Origin: Maricaulis alexandrii
GTDB taxonomy: Bacteria; Pseudomonadota; Alphaproteobacteria; Caulobacterales; Maricaulaceae
Length of the DNA: 64,000 bases
Reading direction: 5' to 3'
Assembly: GCF_005871165.1 (NCBI RefSeq)
Contig: NZ_SWKP01000006.1
Coordinates: 262,001-326,000 of the forward strand
Shown: piece after piece, positions 26,954 to 37,036 of the stretch
Layout: each line of letters starts with the position of its first letter
Numbering within the stretch: position 1 is the first letter of the stretch
Position numbers and translations under genes: made by a program
Notes under the pieces: model-generated
Told to the model about the DNA's origin: nothing
Database searches by the model: none
Seen by the model: the letters and a program-made list of their open reading frames with translations, nothing else

Positions 26954-29607
26954 CAGCCGGCCAGGGCGGACTTGATCGCTTCCAGACCGTCCGCGGCCTT
27001 CGACCCGTCCGGACCGCCGGCCTGGGCGAAGTCGGGACGGCCACCGCCGCCCTTGCCGCCCACGGCCGCTGAACCGGCCCGCACAAGTTCCACAGCACTG
27101 TGCGACCCGACCAGATCATCCGTGACGCCGACCGCCAGGGCGGCCTTGCCATCATTGACGCCGATAAAGGCCGCGATGCCGGAGCCCATCTGGGACTTGG
27201 CTTCGTCGATCAGGGCGCGAAGATCCTTGCCGCCCACACCCTCAACCACACGGCCGATGAATTTGACGCCGCCGATCTCTTCCGGCCCGGCCGGTGCGGC
27301 ACCGCCGCCCCCGCCCATGGCGAGCTGTTTCTTGGCCTCGGCCAGCTGGCGTTCCAGCTTCTTGCGCTCGTCCAGCAGGGAGGCGACACGCGCCGGCAGA
27401 TCGGACGTGGTCACCTTGAGGATATCGGCCGCCGCGCGGCCATAGCCCATTTGCTGCTCGACATGGCGGCGGGCGCCCTCGCCGGTCAGCGCCTCGATGC
27501 GGCGCACGCCCGAGGAGACTGCGCTCTCGGAGACGATCTTGAACAGGGCGATATCGCCGGTGCGCTCGACATGGGTGCCGCCGCACAGCTCGACCGAATA
27601 ATCCGTATCCACATCGGCCAGATCATGCCCCATGGACAGGACCCGGACCTTGTCGCCGTATTTCTCGCCGAACAGGGCCAGGGCACCGGCCGCGATGGCG
27701 GCATCGGGCGTCATGGTCTGCGTGGCCACGCCGGCATTCTGGCGGATCACTTCATTGACCTGGGTCTCGATGGCGGCCAGCTCTTCCGCCGACACGGCCT
27801 TGTTATGGCTGAAATCGAAGCGGAGACGGTCCGGACCGACATAGGAACCCTTCTGGGTCACGTGCGGGCCGAGCACATCGCGCAGCGCCTTGTGCACGAG
27901 GTGGGTGGCCGAGTGGTTGGACTTGGTCGCGGCACGGCGCTTGGCGTCAACGACCAGCAAGGCGGTATCGCCAGGGACAATTTCCCCAGCCTCCATCACG
28001 CCGATATGGGCATGCAGGTCGCCAGCCCGCTTCTGGGTGTCCTCGACCTTGAAGACCGCCCCATTGGTGAAGCGGATCTCGCCGGTATCCCCGCATTGAC
28101 CGCCGCTTTCGCCATAGAAGGGCGTGCGGTCAAACACCAGCTCACCGGCCTGACCGGCCCCGAGCGCGCCGGCCTCGGCACCACCGGACACGATGGCGAC
28201 CAAACGTCCCTCATCCTGCGTGCCGTAATAGCCCAGGAACTCGCTGGCCCCGACCTTGTCGCGCACGGAGAACCAGACCGCATCCGGTGCGGCATCGCCC
28301 GAGGAGAATTTCTGGGCCCGCGCATCGGCACGCTGCTTGTCCATGGCCTTGTCGAAACCGGCCTCATCCACCGTCATGCCCTTGGCGCGCAGGGCGTCCT
28401 GGGTGAGATCGAGTGGGAAGCCATAGGTGTCATAGAGCTTGAAGGCCGTCTCGCCCGGCAGGGCATCGCCTTCCGCCAGACCGGAGGTGGCCTCTTCCAG
28501 CAGGCTGAGCCCGCGGCCCAGCGTGCGCTGGAAGCGTTCTTCCTCGACCTTGAGCGTATCCTCGAGCAGGGCACCGGCCCGGACCAGTTCGGGATAGGCG
28601 TCACCCATTTCGGTCTGCAGCGCCGAGACCAGCTTCCACATGACCGGCTCGCTGGCACCGAGAAGGTGGGCATGCCGCATGGCCCGGCGCATGATGCGGC
28701 GCAGGACATAGCCGCGACCTTCATTGGACGGCGAGACACCGTCCGCCATCATGAAACAGGTGGACCGCAAATGGTCGGCAATGACGCGATGGCTGGCCAG
28801 GGCTTCGCCTTCGGCCTTCACGCCCAGCGTGTCCTCACCGGCGCGGATCAGATTGGCGAACAGGTCGACATCATAATTGTTGTGCTTGCCCTGCAGGATG
28901 GCGGCGATGCGCTCCAGCCCCATCCCGGTATCGATCGAGGGTTTGGGCAGGTTGATGCGCTCATCCGGACCGAGCTGTTCGAACTGCATGAAGACGAGAT
29001 TCCAGATCTCGATGAAACGGTCGCCATCCTCGTCCGGGGATCCCGGCGGGCCACCCGCAATCTCGGGACCATGGTCAAAGAAGATTTCCGAACACGGACC
29101 GCACGGACCGGTATCGCCCATGGACCAGAAATTGTCCGAGGTGGAGATGCCGATGATTTTCTCGTCGGGCAGGCCGGCAATCTTGCGCCAAAGCGCCCGT
29201 GCTTCGTCATCCTCGGAGAAGACCGTAACCAGGAGTTTGTCCTTGGGCAGGGCGAATTCTTTCGTCACCAGCTGCCAGGCATGGCTGATTGCCTCTTCCT
29301 TGAAATAGTCGCCAAAGGAAAAATTCCCCAGCATTTCGAAGAAGGTATGGTGACGCGCCGTATAGCCGACATTGTCCAGATCATTGTGCTTGCCGCCGGC
29401 CCGCACGCATTTCTGCGAGGAGGTGGCCCGCGGAGTGGCGCGCTTTTCCTTGCCGGTGAAGGCATTCTTGAACGGCACCATGCCCGCATTCACGAAGAGG
29501 AGGGTCGGGTCGTCCTGCGGGACGAGCGGAGCCGATTGAACCACTTCGTGCTCATTCTGGGCGAAGTAGTCGAGGAAGGTGGCACGGATGTCGCGCAGGC
29601 TGGCCAT
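26953..29607 (-). CDS. alaS: Alanine-tRNA ligase
   Basis: An 884-residue class II synthetase. Catalytic-domain motifs are [33 protein letters not shown] and [22 protein letters not shown]. The editing domain has the metal site with H in [17 protein letters not shown] and the C/H pair in [12 protein letters not shown]. The C-Ala domain ends the protein, with the Gly-rich [18 protein letters not shown]. The start ATG at [15 protein letters not shown] is chosen; 34 extra residues in the open frame upstream are not conserved. Confidence 0.97.
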   Translation of the reverse strand: MASLRDIRATFLDYFAQNEHEVVQSAPLVPQDDPTLLFVNAGMVPFKNAFTGKEKRATPRATSSQKCVRAGGKHNDLDNVGYTARHHTFFEMLGNFSFGDYFKEEAISHAWQLVTKEFALPKDKLLVTVFSEDDEARALWRKIAGLPDEKIIGISTSDNFWSMGDTGPCGPCSEIFFDHGPEIAGGPPGSPDEDGDRFIEIWNLVFMQFEQLGPDERINLPKPSIDTGMGLERIAAILQGKHNNYDVDLFANLIRAGEDTLGVKAEGEALASHRVIADHLRSTCFMMADGVSPSNEGRGYVLRRIMRRAMRHAHLLGASEPVMWKLVSALQTEMGDAYPELVRAGALLEDTLKVEEERFQRTLGRGLSLLEEATSGLAEGDALPGETAFKLYDTYGFPLDLTQDALRAKGMTVDEAGFDKAMDKQRADARAQKFSSGDAAPDAVWFSVRDKVGASEFLGYYGTQDEGRLVAIVSGGAEAGALGAGQAGELVFDRTPFYGESGGQCGDTGEIRFTNGAVFKVEDTQKRAGDLHAHIGVMEAGEIVPGDTALLVVDAKRRAATKSNHSATHLVHKALRDVLGPHVTQKGSYVGPDRLRFDFSHNKAVSAEELAAIETQVNEVIRQNAGVATQTMTPDAAIAAGALALFGEKYGDKVRVLSMGHDLADVDTDYSVELCGGTHVERTGDIALFKIVSESAVSSGVRRIEALTGEGARRHVEQQMGYGRAAADILKVTTSDLPARVASLLDERKKLERQLAEAKKQLAMGGGGGAAPAGPEEIGGVKFIGRVVEGVGGKDLRALIDEAKSQMGSGIAAFIGVNDGKAALAVGVTDDLVGSHSAVELVRAGSAAVGGKGGGGRPDFAQAGGPDGSKAADGLEAIKSALAG

Positions 29608-29682
29608 GGGGTCAGGTCCGTCGGGTTGCTGGTGCGGGCCGGATTGATCCGTCCACGCGAGTAAATTCGGATGACCATATAG

Positions 29683-29715
29683 AAACGGGTGCCCGGCCTC
29701 GCCAAGCACCCGTTT
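29683..29715 (-). terminator. Inverted repeat between recA and alaS, probable recA terminator
   Basis: Perfect 10-base arms AAACGGGTGC and GCACCCGTTT around a 13-base loop, 82 bases after the recA stop. The T-run is only three bases, so termination would be weak and partial readthrough into alaS is possible. Confidence 0.45.
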
Positions 29716-29796
29716 GCAATTCAGCTGCGATTGGGCGGCGGGTCATGTCCTCGCAGACACAGGCCCCGACCGCCAAATCGGACGCGAAGACGTGAC

Positions 29797-30885
29797 CTAG
29801 CCGGCGGCGGCCTCATCATCCTCGGCATCCGGGCCGGTCAGCATCTCATCGGCGATCAGGCCGGCATTGGCCCGAACCTTCTGCTCGATTTCGGCCGACA
29901 CATCCGGATTGGTGAGCAGGAATTGGCGGGCGTTTTCACGACCCTGGCCAATGCGCTCGGAATTATAGGAATACCAGGAGCCGGACTTCTCGATCACATC
30001 GCCCTTGACGCCGAGATCGATCAGCTCGCCCATTTTGGAGATACCCTCGCCGTAGAGAATGTCGAATTCGACCTCCCGGAAGGGCGGTGCCACCTTGTTC
30101 TTCACGACTTTCACGCGCGTCTGGTTACCGATGACCTCGTCACGGTTCTTGATCGCGCCGATGCGGCGAATATCCAGGCGGACCGAGGAGTAGAATTTCA
30201 GCGCATTACCGCCGGTCGTGGTTTCAGGCGAGCCGAACATGACCCCGATCTTCATGCGGATCTGGTTGATGAAGATCACCAGGCAGTTCGACTTGGAGAT
30301 GGAGGCGGTCAGCTTGCGGAGCGCCTGGCTCATCAGGCGGGCCTGCAGACCCGGCAGGCTGTCGCCCATCTCGCCTTCCAGTTCGGCTCGCGGCGTCAGC
30401 GCGGCCACGGAGTCGATCACGAGAATGTCGACCGCCCCGGACCGGACCAGCGTGTCCGCGATCTCCAGAGCCTGCTCACCGGCATCCGGCTGGGAGACGA
30501 GGAGTTCGCCCACATCCACACCCAGCTTGCCGGCATAGACCGGGTCCAGCGCGTGTTCGGCATCGACGAAAGCCGCGACACCGCCGGCCTTCTGCGCTTC
30601 CGCCACCGTATGCAGGGCGAGTGTGGTCTTGCCCGAACTTTCCGGACCATAAATCTCGATGATGCGGCCCTTCGGCAGGCCGCCAATACCCAGGGCAATA
30701 TCCAGCCCCAGCGAACCGGTGGAAATCGCTTCGATATCCATGTGCGGACGCTGGCCGAGCTTCATCACGGAGCCCTTGCCGAATGCCTTGTCGATCTGGC
30801 TCAACGCGGCCTCAATGGCCTTTTGCTTGTCCGTGTTCACGTCATCTTTCACGAGTCGAATCGCGCCCTTGCTCATAGCCTTCAT
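29797..30885 (-). CDS. recA: Recombinase RecA
   Basis: A 362-residue DNA recombination ATPase and SOS co-protease. Walker A is [12 protein letters not shown]. The signature [14 protein letters not shown], the [42 protein letters not shown] segment in parts, and the acidic C-terminal tail ([12 protein letters not shown]) are standard. A LexA box lies 62 bases upstream of the ATG, so SOS control is expected. Confidence 0.98.
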   Translation of the reverse strand: MKAMSKGAIRLVKDDVNTDKQKAIEAALSQIDKAFGKGSVMKLGQRPHMDIEAISTGSLGLDIALGIGGLPKGRIIEIYGPESSGKTTLALHTVAEAQKAGGVAAFVDAEHALDPVYAGKLGVDVGELLVSQPDAGEQALEIADTLVRSGAVDILVIDSVAALTPRAELEGEMGDSLPGLQARLMSQALRKLTASISKSNCLVIFINQIRMKIGVMFGSPETTTGGNALKFYSSVRLDIRRIGAIKNRDEVIGNQTRVKVVKNKVAPPFREVEFDILYGEGISKMGELIDLGVKGDVIEKSGSWYSYNSERIGQGRENARQFLLTNPDVSAEIEQKVRANAGLIADEMLTGPDAEDDEAAAG

Positions 30886-30946
30886 CCCTTATTTCACGCC
30901 CCTGAGGTGCGGGCAACCAAGCTCAGTCGTACTAGTTTTGTTCCCG

Positions 30947-30961
30947 GAACACAAGCGGAAC
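30947..30961 (-). promoter_or_regulatory. LexA (SOS) box upstream of recA
   Basis: On the minus strand it reads GTTCCGCTTGTGTTC, an exact GTTC-N7-GTTC, which is the known alphaproteobacterial LexA operator. It is 62-76 bases upstream of the recA start. Nearby GTTCCCGGAAC and GTTCCGTTTTGTTAAC are partial repeats. Confidence 0.85.
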
Positions 30962-31063
30962 ATTTTATGGTTAACAAAACGGAACAAAATCAGATCACTG
31001 CCACGAAACGCCCAGGAAAACCCCCGCATTGATCGCGATGGATTTCGCGCTAGAGTCCTCCGT

Positions 31064-32434
31064 ATGGGACGTATCCGGACTGCCATTATTCCGCGGCTCG
31101 CGATTCTCGGCCTGGCCATCGGCCTGGTGCGGTGTGCACCGGCAGAGACCGGCCTGGGGGATGCGAGCCTGGCCGACATCGAAGCGCGCGGCGAACTTGT
31201 CGTCCTCACCCTGGACGGCCCCACCACCTATTCCCGGGAGGATGCGGGACCCCAAGGGTATGAAGTGGACCTGGCGACCGCATTCGCCGAGTCCCTCGGG
31301 CTGGAGATCCGTTTCGAGACCCGCCGCGATATCGATGCCCTGCTCAGCGCACTGGACCGGGGTGAGGCCCATCTGGCTGCCGCCAATCTCACGGTCACGC
31401 CGGCGCGCCGGGCCCGGGTCAATTTCGGCCCGGCTTACAAGGCGGTGACGGAGCAGCTCGTCTGCCGGCGGGGCGGTCCGGCCCCGACGCGGCTGGAGGA
31501 CCTGCCCGGCACCCGGATCCGGGTGCTGGCCGGATCCAGCTATGAGGAAACACTGGAGGCGATCGGTGAAGCCCTGCCGGAGCTGACCTGGTCAGCCCGC
31601 ACGGCCGGATCGGCCATGCCCCTGCTGGATTCCGTGGATGCCGGCACGATCGACTGCACGATCGCTGACAGTCACCTGGCCGATTTCGCCCGCCGCCGCC
31701 ATCCCGAGCTGGTCGTGGCCATGAACCTCACCGAGGAACGCCCCTTGGCCTGGGCGCATTCAGGGGAGGTCGAGGGGCTGCAGGGCGCACTGGCCAGCTG
31801 GTTCGCCGAAGCCCATGGCGAAGGCTTCCTTGAAGAGCTGGACACGCGATGGTTCGGCCGTTTCGGCGAGTTCGACTATGTCGACGTCGCCCGTTTCGTG
31901 CGCCGCGTGCAGAGCCGCCTGCCTGAATACCGCAATGCTTTCGAGGATGCGGCCGAGAGCCTGCCCTTTGACTGGGAAATGCTGGCGGCCCAGGCCTACC
32001 AGGAATCCCATTGGGACCCGGATGCGGTGTCCGCCACCGGAGTCCGCGGCCTGATGATGCTGACCCTCTCGACGGCCGAGCGCGTGGGCATCGAGGACCG
32101 GCGGGACCCGTTCCAGTCCATTGAGGGGGGCGCCATCTATCTGGCGGATCTTTATGATCGCGTCCCCGAGGATGTAAGGGGCGAAGACCGGATCTGGTTC
32201 ACCCTGGCCGCCTACAATATCGGCATGGGCCACATGTATGATGCGCGCGCCCTGGCCGAACGCCTGGGCCGTGACAAGAATTCCTGGGCCGACCTCGCCG
32301 CCACCCTGCCCCTGCTCTCGGACCCGCAGTATTACGAGACCCTGCGCTATGGCTATGCCCGGGGCCTGGAACCGGTGCGCTATGTCGAGAAGATCCGCGA
32401 ATACCGGGCCATGCTGGATGCCCAGGGGCTGTAG
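31064..32434 (+). CDS. mltF: Membrane-bound lytic murein transglycosylase F
   Basis: A 456-residue envelope protein. The N-terminal signal reads LAILGLAIGLVRC, a possible lipobox although Arg before Cys is unusual. A solute-binding-like domain follows (ARGELVVLTLDGPTTYSR onward, about residues 40-270). The C-terminal SLT/lysozyme-like domain has the catalytic E314 in QAYQESHWDPDAVSATGVRG and then AAYNIGMGHMYDA. It cleaves peptidoglycan with 1,6-anhydro products. I rejected the much longer upstream frame because it runs through recA. Confidence 0.93.
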   Translation: MGRIRTAIIPRLAILGLAIGLVRCAPAETGLGDASLADIEARGELVVLTLDGPTTYSREDAGPQGYEVDLATAFAESLGLEIRFETRRDIDALLSALDRGEAHLAAANLTVTPARRARVNFGPAYKAVTEQLVCRRGGPAPTRLEDLPGTRIRVLAGSSYEETLEAIGEALPELTWSARTAGSAMPLLDSVDAGTIDCTIADSHLADFARRRHPELVVAMNLTEERPLAWAHSGEVEGLQGALASWFAEAHGEGFLEELDTRWFGRFGEFDYVDVARFVRRVQSRLPEYRNAFEDAAESLPFDWEMLAAQAYQESHWDPDAVSATGVRGLMMLTLSTAERVGIEDRRDPFQSIEGGAIYLADLYDRVPEDVRGEDRIWFTLAAYNIGMGHMYDARALAERLGRDKNSWADLAATLPLLSDPQYYETLRYGYARGLEPVRYVEKIREYRAMLDAQGL

Positions 32435-32497
32435 GGCCCCGGGCGGCCGGAAAGCGGCGGTGACGCTGTTACCACAACCCGCGCCACCGCCGATCCG

Positions 32498-35400
32498 CTA
32501 GAAGCGCCAGCTGAGGGCCAGGCTTGCGGAATTCCGGTCACCGTCCGCGCGGTCGAAATCACCCTGAAAGCGGGCTTCCACCGACAGGTTGTCACGCGCA
32601 TCGAAAGCCAGGCCGACCGCGAGGCTGGCAAAGCCGTTCTCGCGTTGCGGGCCCACCACGGCAAAGGCCGAGTCCGGAGCAGAGTGGAGACTCGCCCATC
32701 CAGCCCCTTCTCCGGCCGACACGTCCTGTTGCCAGGTCAGCTGGGCATCGGCATGGACTTGCCCGCCGGCAAAGGATTGCCGCGTGGCCGCGCGCGCACC
32801 CAGACCGAGGAAAGTCCGGTCATCGCCGCGGGCAGCCATGTCCGCGCCGAGCAGGCTGGTCGTGTCTTCGCGATAGGCATCGATTTCGCTCTCGCCATGC
32901 CGCACCGTCAGCACGGGCCCGGCGGCCAACGCCCCCAGATCGAACCCGGCCCCGATATCCAGACCGGCGTGCCAGTCATCCGAGCCGGTTTCGCCGTACA
33001 GCGTCTGCACGGCCGCACCGGCGGCCACGGTCCGCGCCAGGTCGAAATCGGCTTGGCTGTAGCCCAGATAGCCCGACCCGTACCAGGGGCCTTCAACAAA
33101 CCCGCCATAGCCGGTCAGGGCAAAGCCTTCGCCCTCGATCCGCAGGCCGGCGCGCTCCGACGTGTAATCCGTCAGGGTGAGATTGGCCCCGAGCATGCGC
33201 CCCGGTGCAATCTCATGATCAAGCCCGACAATCAGGTCGGAGCGGTCCAGATCAGCCCGGCCATTGGGCAGGACGGTATCACCCCAGGCGTACTCGCCAG
33301 CGACATAAATTGCGGTACGGTCGTTGATCCCGGGGTCTGTCTCACCGCCATGGATATCGGTCGCCGCCTTCAGGGCCGAGCGAATCCGGCGGTTGTCACG
33401 ACTGTTTGCCGCGAGCTGATAGCCTTGCAAGCGGGCCGTTTCGAGGCCGCCATGACGTCCGGACTGAAGCAGGACGAGGCGGTTGGCGACCGTGTCACCC
33501 AGGCGCCGCGTCAAGTCTTCACCCAGACGGTCCGCCCCGTAGGCATCGCTGGGATTGAGCGATTGCAGGGCCGAGCGGAGTTCACCCGCAGACGGGAGAT
33601 AGTCCAGGGTCATCGCCAAATCACGCAAGGCTCCGGTCGGCACCTCATCGCCATAGGCCGTCATCAGGGCCGACGCGACGGCGCGTTGCTGGTCGGTCTC
33701 GGCGATATCCCCATAATCAGCCCCGACAACGCGCAGGGCGGCGGAGGTCTCGTCACTGACAATGTCGAACCCGATGAAGGGCGAATAGTCTGAGGCCAGA
33801 ATGTCCAGGTCAAGGAAGGCAATCCCGTCCTGCGCGTTCAGGAAGACGTGCTCTTCATTGCGCAGCGGGGCCGTGTAGAAATTGACGTGGAGATAGCCCT
33901 CAAGCCCGGCTTCACCCGTGACATTGAGGTGATTGGTGCCGGTCTCCCCGATCAGGGTCGATAAGGCGCCGTCCATCAGATAATAGTCGCCATCAATGGT
34001 CAGGCTGTCGCCCGGCATTCCCCCGGCCCGCAGGCCGGGCGCCATCATGCCGCCGAGCTGGTAGACGCCGAGCGGGGCCAGGATCTCGCCATTGCCGTGA
34101 AGGGTCGCATCCAGCGCAAAGAGCTCCAGCGTGTCCAGCACGCCGTCGACCTGGAGAATGGAGTCGACGATCTGGGTATCGCCTTCGAAGTCGTAGAGCG
34201 TGCCGGTCTCGCGGACGAAGGTCGTGCCGCCCGTTTGCAGGAATCCGGCCGTATCGAACACGCCGTCGATGACGACATCACCGCCCTCGATCAGTGCGCC
34301 ATTCCAGTCAAAATAGACCCCGGTCTCTGCGACATAGGTGAGGCCATCCGTCTGGTGAAGCCAGTCGGTCATGAAATCGCCGCGGATTTCCAGCTGGGCA
34401 CCCGAATTCACCGTGCCGCCGCTGCCGAAGGGCGAGAAGTCGTAGTAGAGCCCGGTCTCACCCACTGTGAAGCGTCCGGACTGGAGTTGCAGGGTCTGAC
34501 CGATCAGAAACCCATCCACCTGCACCGCCCCGCCGGACAGTCCCAGACCTGTATCGAGGAACAGGCTGCCAGCCTCCTCGATCTCCAGGGTTGCGCCTTC
34601 AAAGACATAGACTGCATCGGCATGCTCGTCCTGTTGAACGATCGTCGTGCCGGCAGCATCTAGATGGACTTCATACAGTTCCGGGACGACCTGAAAATCC
34701 GTGACGATGACGGTGCCGTCCGGTGCGTCATTCTCGGGGATGTCGCCAACTACCCAATGGGTGTCGTCATGCCAATACCCGTCGCCGGCCAGGGCATGCC
34801 GTTCCACGAACGGGTCCAGGCTGTCGATCCAGTCCGCCTCATCGCCATAGAAGCCGGTATCGTCCTCATCGACCTCGGTCCACAACTGGCTGGTCGCCAG
34901 GGTGACCAGGGCGAGATTGTTCTCGAAGGTGAAATTGTCGTAGCCGGGGTGCACCGTCACCGACATGGCCGGGAAGGCAATACTGGCGTCCAAGTCATCC
35001 AGCAGCACCGTGACAGACGCGACATCCGCGCCCTCGAAACAAACGGCCGAGGTCACGATCTGGCGTCGGTTCACCAGGGTACCCGCGCAATAGAAAGTGC
35101 CGCCACCGGTATCCTCGACCAACAATGACACGAATGTGGACTGGGCAGCCGGAGGCGGCGCACCGTCCGGCGCGCCCGCCAGGTCGGCGATGACATCGGT
35201 CATGGTCTGGACCGGCAGACGGTGCGGTGTGACCGTCACCGGGGCCTGGCGCGAGCCACAGCCGGGGATGCTGAACAGGCCGCAGAACCAGCTGACGACG
35301 TCCCCGCCAGTGTCGCCCTCGTCATCATTCTTGCCTTCATGACCATCGAGAATGGCGCCCAGACCGCTATCGTCGGACGACACCATGTCGGAGGCCGGCC

Positions 35401-35800
35401 GGCTTTCGGTATGGTCGGACTGGACCTCGATCGTGGTCGTCCGGTCCCAGGGCGCGCGTCCCGGCGTATAGGTGCCAAAATCATCGCGGTTGCAGAAACT
35501 ATTGGGCTGCAAGCGCTGCGAGCCCCGCGCTTCAGGCGTGTTGGCATCATTGAAGGTGCTGAAGCTCTGGGACACACAGATCCCGTTCGCATCGCTGCCA
35601 CCCTCGGGGACATACCAGTAGAAATCCCGCCAGAGCCGGTCGCCCTCATCCCAGGTCGTGTAGACCTTGTCGTGATGCTCCGGCGCGTCCACGGGCGAGC
35701 TGACGTCCGTCTGCGCCAGGGCCATGGACGGGACCGCCAGGGCGAGCGCCATGGCGACAACAGAGACACTTGATTGAACAGACAAAATACCAGTCCGCAT
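32498..35800 (-). CDS. Autotransporter with degenerate trypsin-like domain
   Basis: A 1100-residue secreted protein. The signal peptide ends PSMALA. Residues of about 215-310 resemble a trypsin-fold protease: YCAGTLVNRRQIVTSAVCF aligns with the CGGTLI..VLTAAHC block, but the catalytic His is Val253. ENNLALVTL aligns with the Asp motif, but Asp is Asn295. No GDSGG is present. A beta-rich passenger follows with three ETGxxYDF-type repeats near 447, 490 and 529. The C-terminal 270 residues form an autotransporter barrel ending SLALSWRF. RBS GGGGGGAG fits the chosen ATG. Its role is probably surface display without proteolysis. Confidence 0.85.
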   Translation of the reverse strand: MRTGILSVQSSVSVVAMALALAVPSMALAQTDVSSPVDAPEHHDKVYTTWDEGDRLWRDFYWYVPEGGSDANGICVSQSFSTFNDANTPEARGSQRLQPNSFCNRDDFGTYTPGRAPWDRTTTIEVQSDHTESRPASDMVSSDDSGLGAILDGHEGKNDDEGDTGGDVVSWFCGLFSIPGCGSRQAPVTVTPHRLPVQTMTDVIADLAGAPDGAPPPAAQSTFVSLLVEDTGGGTFYCAGTLVNRRQIVTSAVCFEGADVASVTVLLDDLDASIAFPAMSVTVHPGYDNFTFENNLALVTLATSQLWTEVDEDDTGFYGDEADWIDSLDPFVERHALAGDGYWHDDTHWVVGDIPENDAPDGTVIVTDFQVVPELYEVHLDAAGTTIVQQDEHADAVYVFEGATLEIEEAGSLFLDTGLGLSGGAVQVDGFLIGQTLQLQSGRFTVGETGLYYDFSPFGSGGTVNSGAQLEIRGDFMTDWLHQTDGLTYVAETGVYFDWNGALIEGGDVVIDGVFDTAGFLQTGGTTFVRETGTLYDFEGDTQIVDSILQVDGVLDTLELFALDATLHGNGEILAPLGVYQLGGMMAPGLRAGGMPGDSLTIDGDYYLMDGALSTLIGETGTNHLNVTGEAGLEGYLHVNFYTAPLRNEEHVFLNAQDGIAFLDLDILASDYSPFIGFDIVSDETSAALRVVGADYGDIAETDQQRAVASALMTAYGDEVPTGALRDLAMTLDYLPSAGELRSALQSLNPSDAYGADRLGEDLTRRLGDTVANRLVLLQSGRHGGLETARLQGYQLAANSRDNRRIRSALKAATDIHGGETDPGINDRTAIYVAGEYAWGDTVLPNGRADLDRSDLIVGLDHEIAPGRMLGANLTLTDYTSERAGLRIEGEGFALTGYGGFVEGPWYGSGYLGYSQADFDLARTVAAGAAVQTLYGETGSDDWHAGLDIGAGFDLGALAAGPVLTVRHGESEIDAYREDTTSLLGADMAARGDDRTFLGLGARAATRQSFAGGQVHADAQLTWQQDVSAGEGAGWASLHSAPDSAFAVVGPQRENGFASLAVGLAFDARDNLSVEARFQGDFDRADGDRNSASLALSWRF

Positions 35801-35907
35801 AACTCCCCCCGGTCGATTTCGGAGGAAATTGCCCAAGCTCTCATGGCTTGTCAGTCGGGTGGAATTTGCAGAATGTCCGCAATGCTTGACCGGGCGTTCC
35901 GCGAAGG

Positions 35908-36948
35908 TCAGGCGAGCGTTTCGATCCAGGTTTCATAGCGCCGGTCGCCAACAGGCAGCGACATCAGCATGTTGCGTTGCCTTGTATGGCGCAGCCCCTG
36001 CTCTCGCGCCTCCCCCGGTGTCACACCGAAGCGCGCCTTGAAAGCCCGGTTGAACTGGGCCAGTCCGCGATAACCCCAGCGATAGGCGATCTGGGAAATC
36101 TGGAGATGGGCGTTGGAGGCTGCGATCAGGTCGGTCAGGCTGCGCTTGAGGCGCAGTTCGCGCACCACCTGCATGACACCGCCTGCCTCGGCAAACAGGC
36201 TGTACAGACGGGTGCGTGACAATCCCATCAAGCCAGCCAGGGTGTGCGCGTCCAGATCCGGATCGCCCAAATGGTCGACGATCAGCTTGCGCGCCTGCAT
36301 CTGCAGGGCCTGGTCGGCCCAGTCCGGCGGATCGGACAGGTCAACCGGCACAGCATTGAAAGCCGCCGCCAACAGTTCGATCAGGGCCCGGCCGGCGGCA
36401 ACCGCTTCGGCCTGCTCCATGCCACCCCCGACCGCATAGAGCGTCTTCAGGAAATCCGCCAGCAGGCGCCCGGCGCCCTGCGTCGAATCCACGACAAGCC
36501 CCTGCACGGCCTCCGGGTGGATGAGGCGCGGCGCCAGCCGGGTCCGCGGCACCATGACGGTGAGCACGTCGAAATCATCATTCACGGAATCCAGCACATC
36601 GCCCAGGTCAAAGCTGACGATTGCCCCGCGCGGCCCGCGCAAGGCCCGGCGGCCGACCTGGATATCCACCTGCCCCGCCTCGAACAACTGGAACATGTAA
36701 TGATCGATGCCGTCAGCGAGAATGCGGGAGACCGGACGGTCGAACTTCTGGGCACCGGTCGTGCAGCGGGTGAACATGATGCCGTCGAGCAGGACGCTCT
36801 CCACACGGGCATTGAAATGCCCCGGGTCCAGCGTGTCCGGCAGACGGCTCTCGAACACGACATTGATGCTGTCGCGCCAGGCACTGAACCGGTCACCCGG
36901 CGCCAGTCGCGCTGTACTGAACAAGGATGTCTCAACCGAAGACGACAC
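35908..36948 (-). CDS. AraC-family transcriptional regulator
   Basis: A 346-residue regulator. The N-terminal domain (about 1-220) is of the AraC-binding-like type (RLAPGDRFSAWRDSINVVFESR onward), with segments like GIDHYMFQLFEAGQVDIQVG. The C-terminal two-HTH AraC/XylS domain has DAHTLAGLMGLSRTRLYSLF and ISQIAYRWGYRGLAQFNRAFKARFGVTPGEAR. It is encoded 108 bases upstream of the autotransporter on the same strand and may control it; no binding site is identified. Confidence 0.9.
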   Translation of the reverse strand: MSSSVETSLFSTARLAPGDRFSAWRDSINVVFESRLPDTLDPGHFNARVESVLLDGIMFTRCTTGAQKFDRPVSRILADGIDHYMFQLFEAGQVDIQVGRRALRGPRGAIVSFDLGDVLDSVNDDFDVLTVMVPRTRLAPRLIHPEAVQGLVVDSTQGAGRLLADFLKTLYAVGGGMEQAEAVAAGRALIELLAAAFNAVPVDLSDPPDWADQALQMQARKLIVDHLGDPDLDAHTLAGLMGLSRTRLYSLFAEAGGVMQVVRELRLKRSLTDLIAASNAHLQISQIAYRWGYRGLAQFNRAFKARFGVTPGEAREQGLRHTRQRNMLMSLPVGDRRYETWIETLA

Positions 36949-37036
36949 TGAACTTCCCCCACCTCCTTTCAGGATTAGGCGAAATATTCATGTCTTTCCA
37001 GAGGCTTCCTTGTTGCTTTGCGCGACTGCCGCGACC

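Noticed and set aside
27100-29664. 854-residue plus-strand open frame opposite alaS
   Set aside because: Shadow frame; alaS is complete with all domains.
30659-31063. N-terminal extension of mltF through recA
   Set aside because: These 135 codons are antisense to recA. The lipoprotein-like signal begins at 31064.
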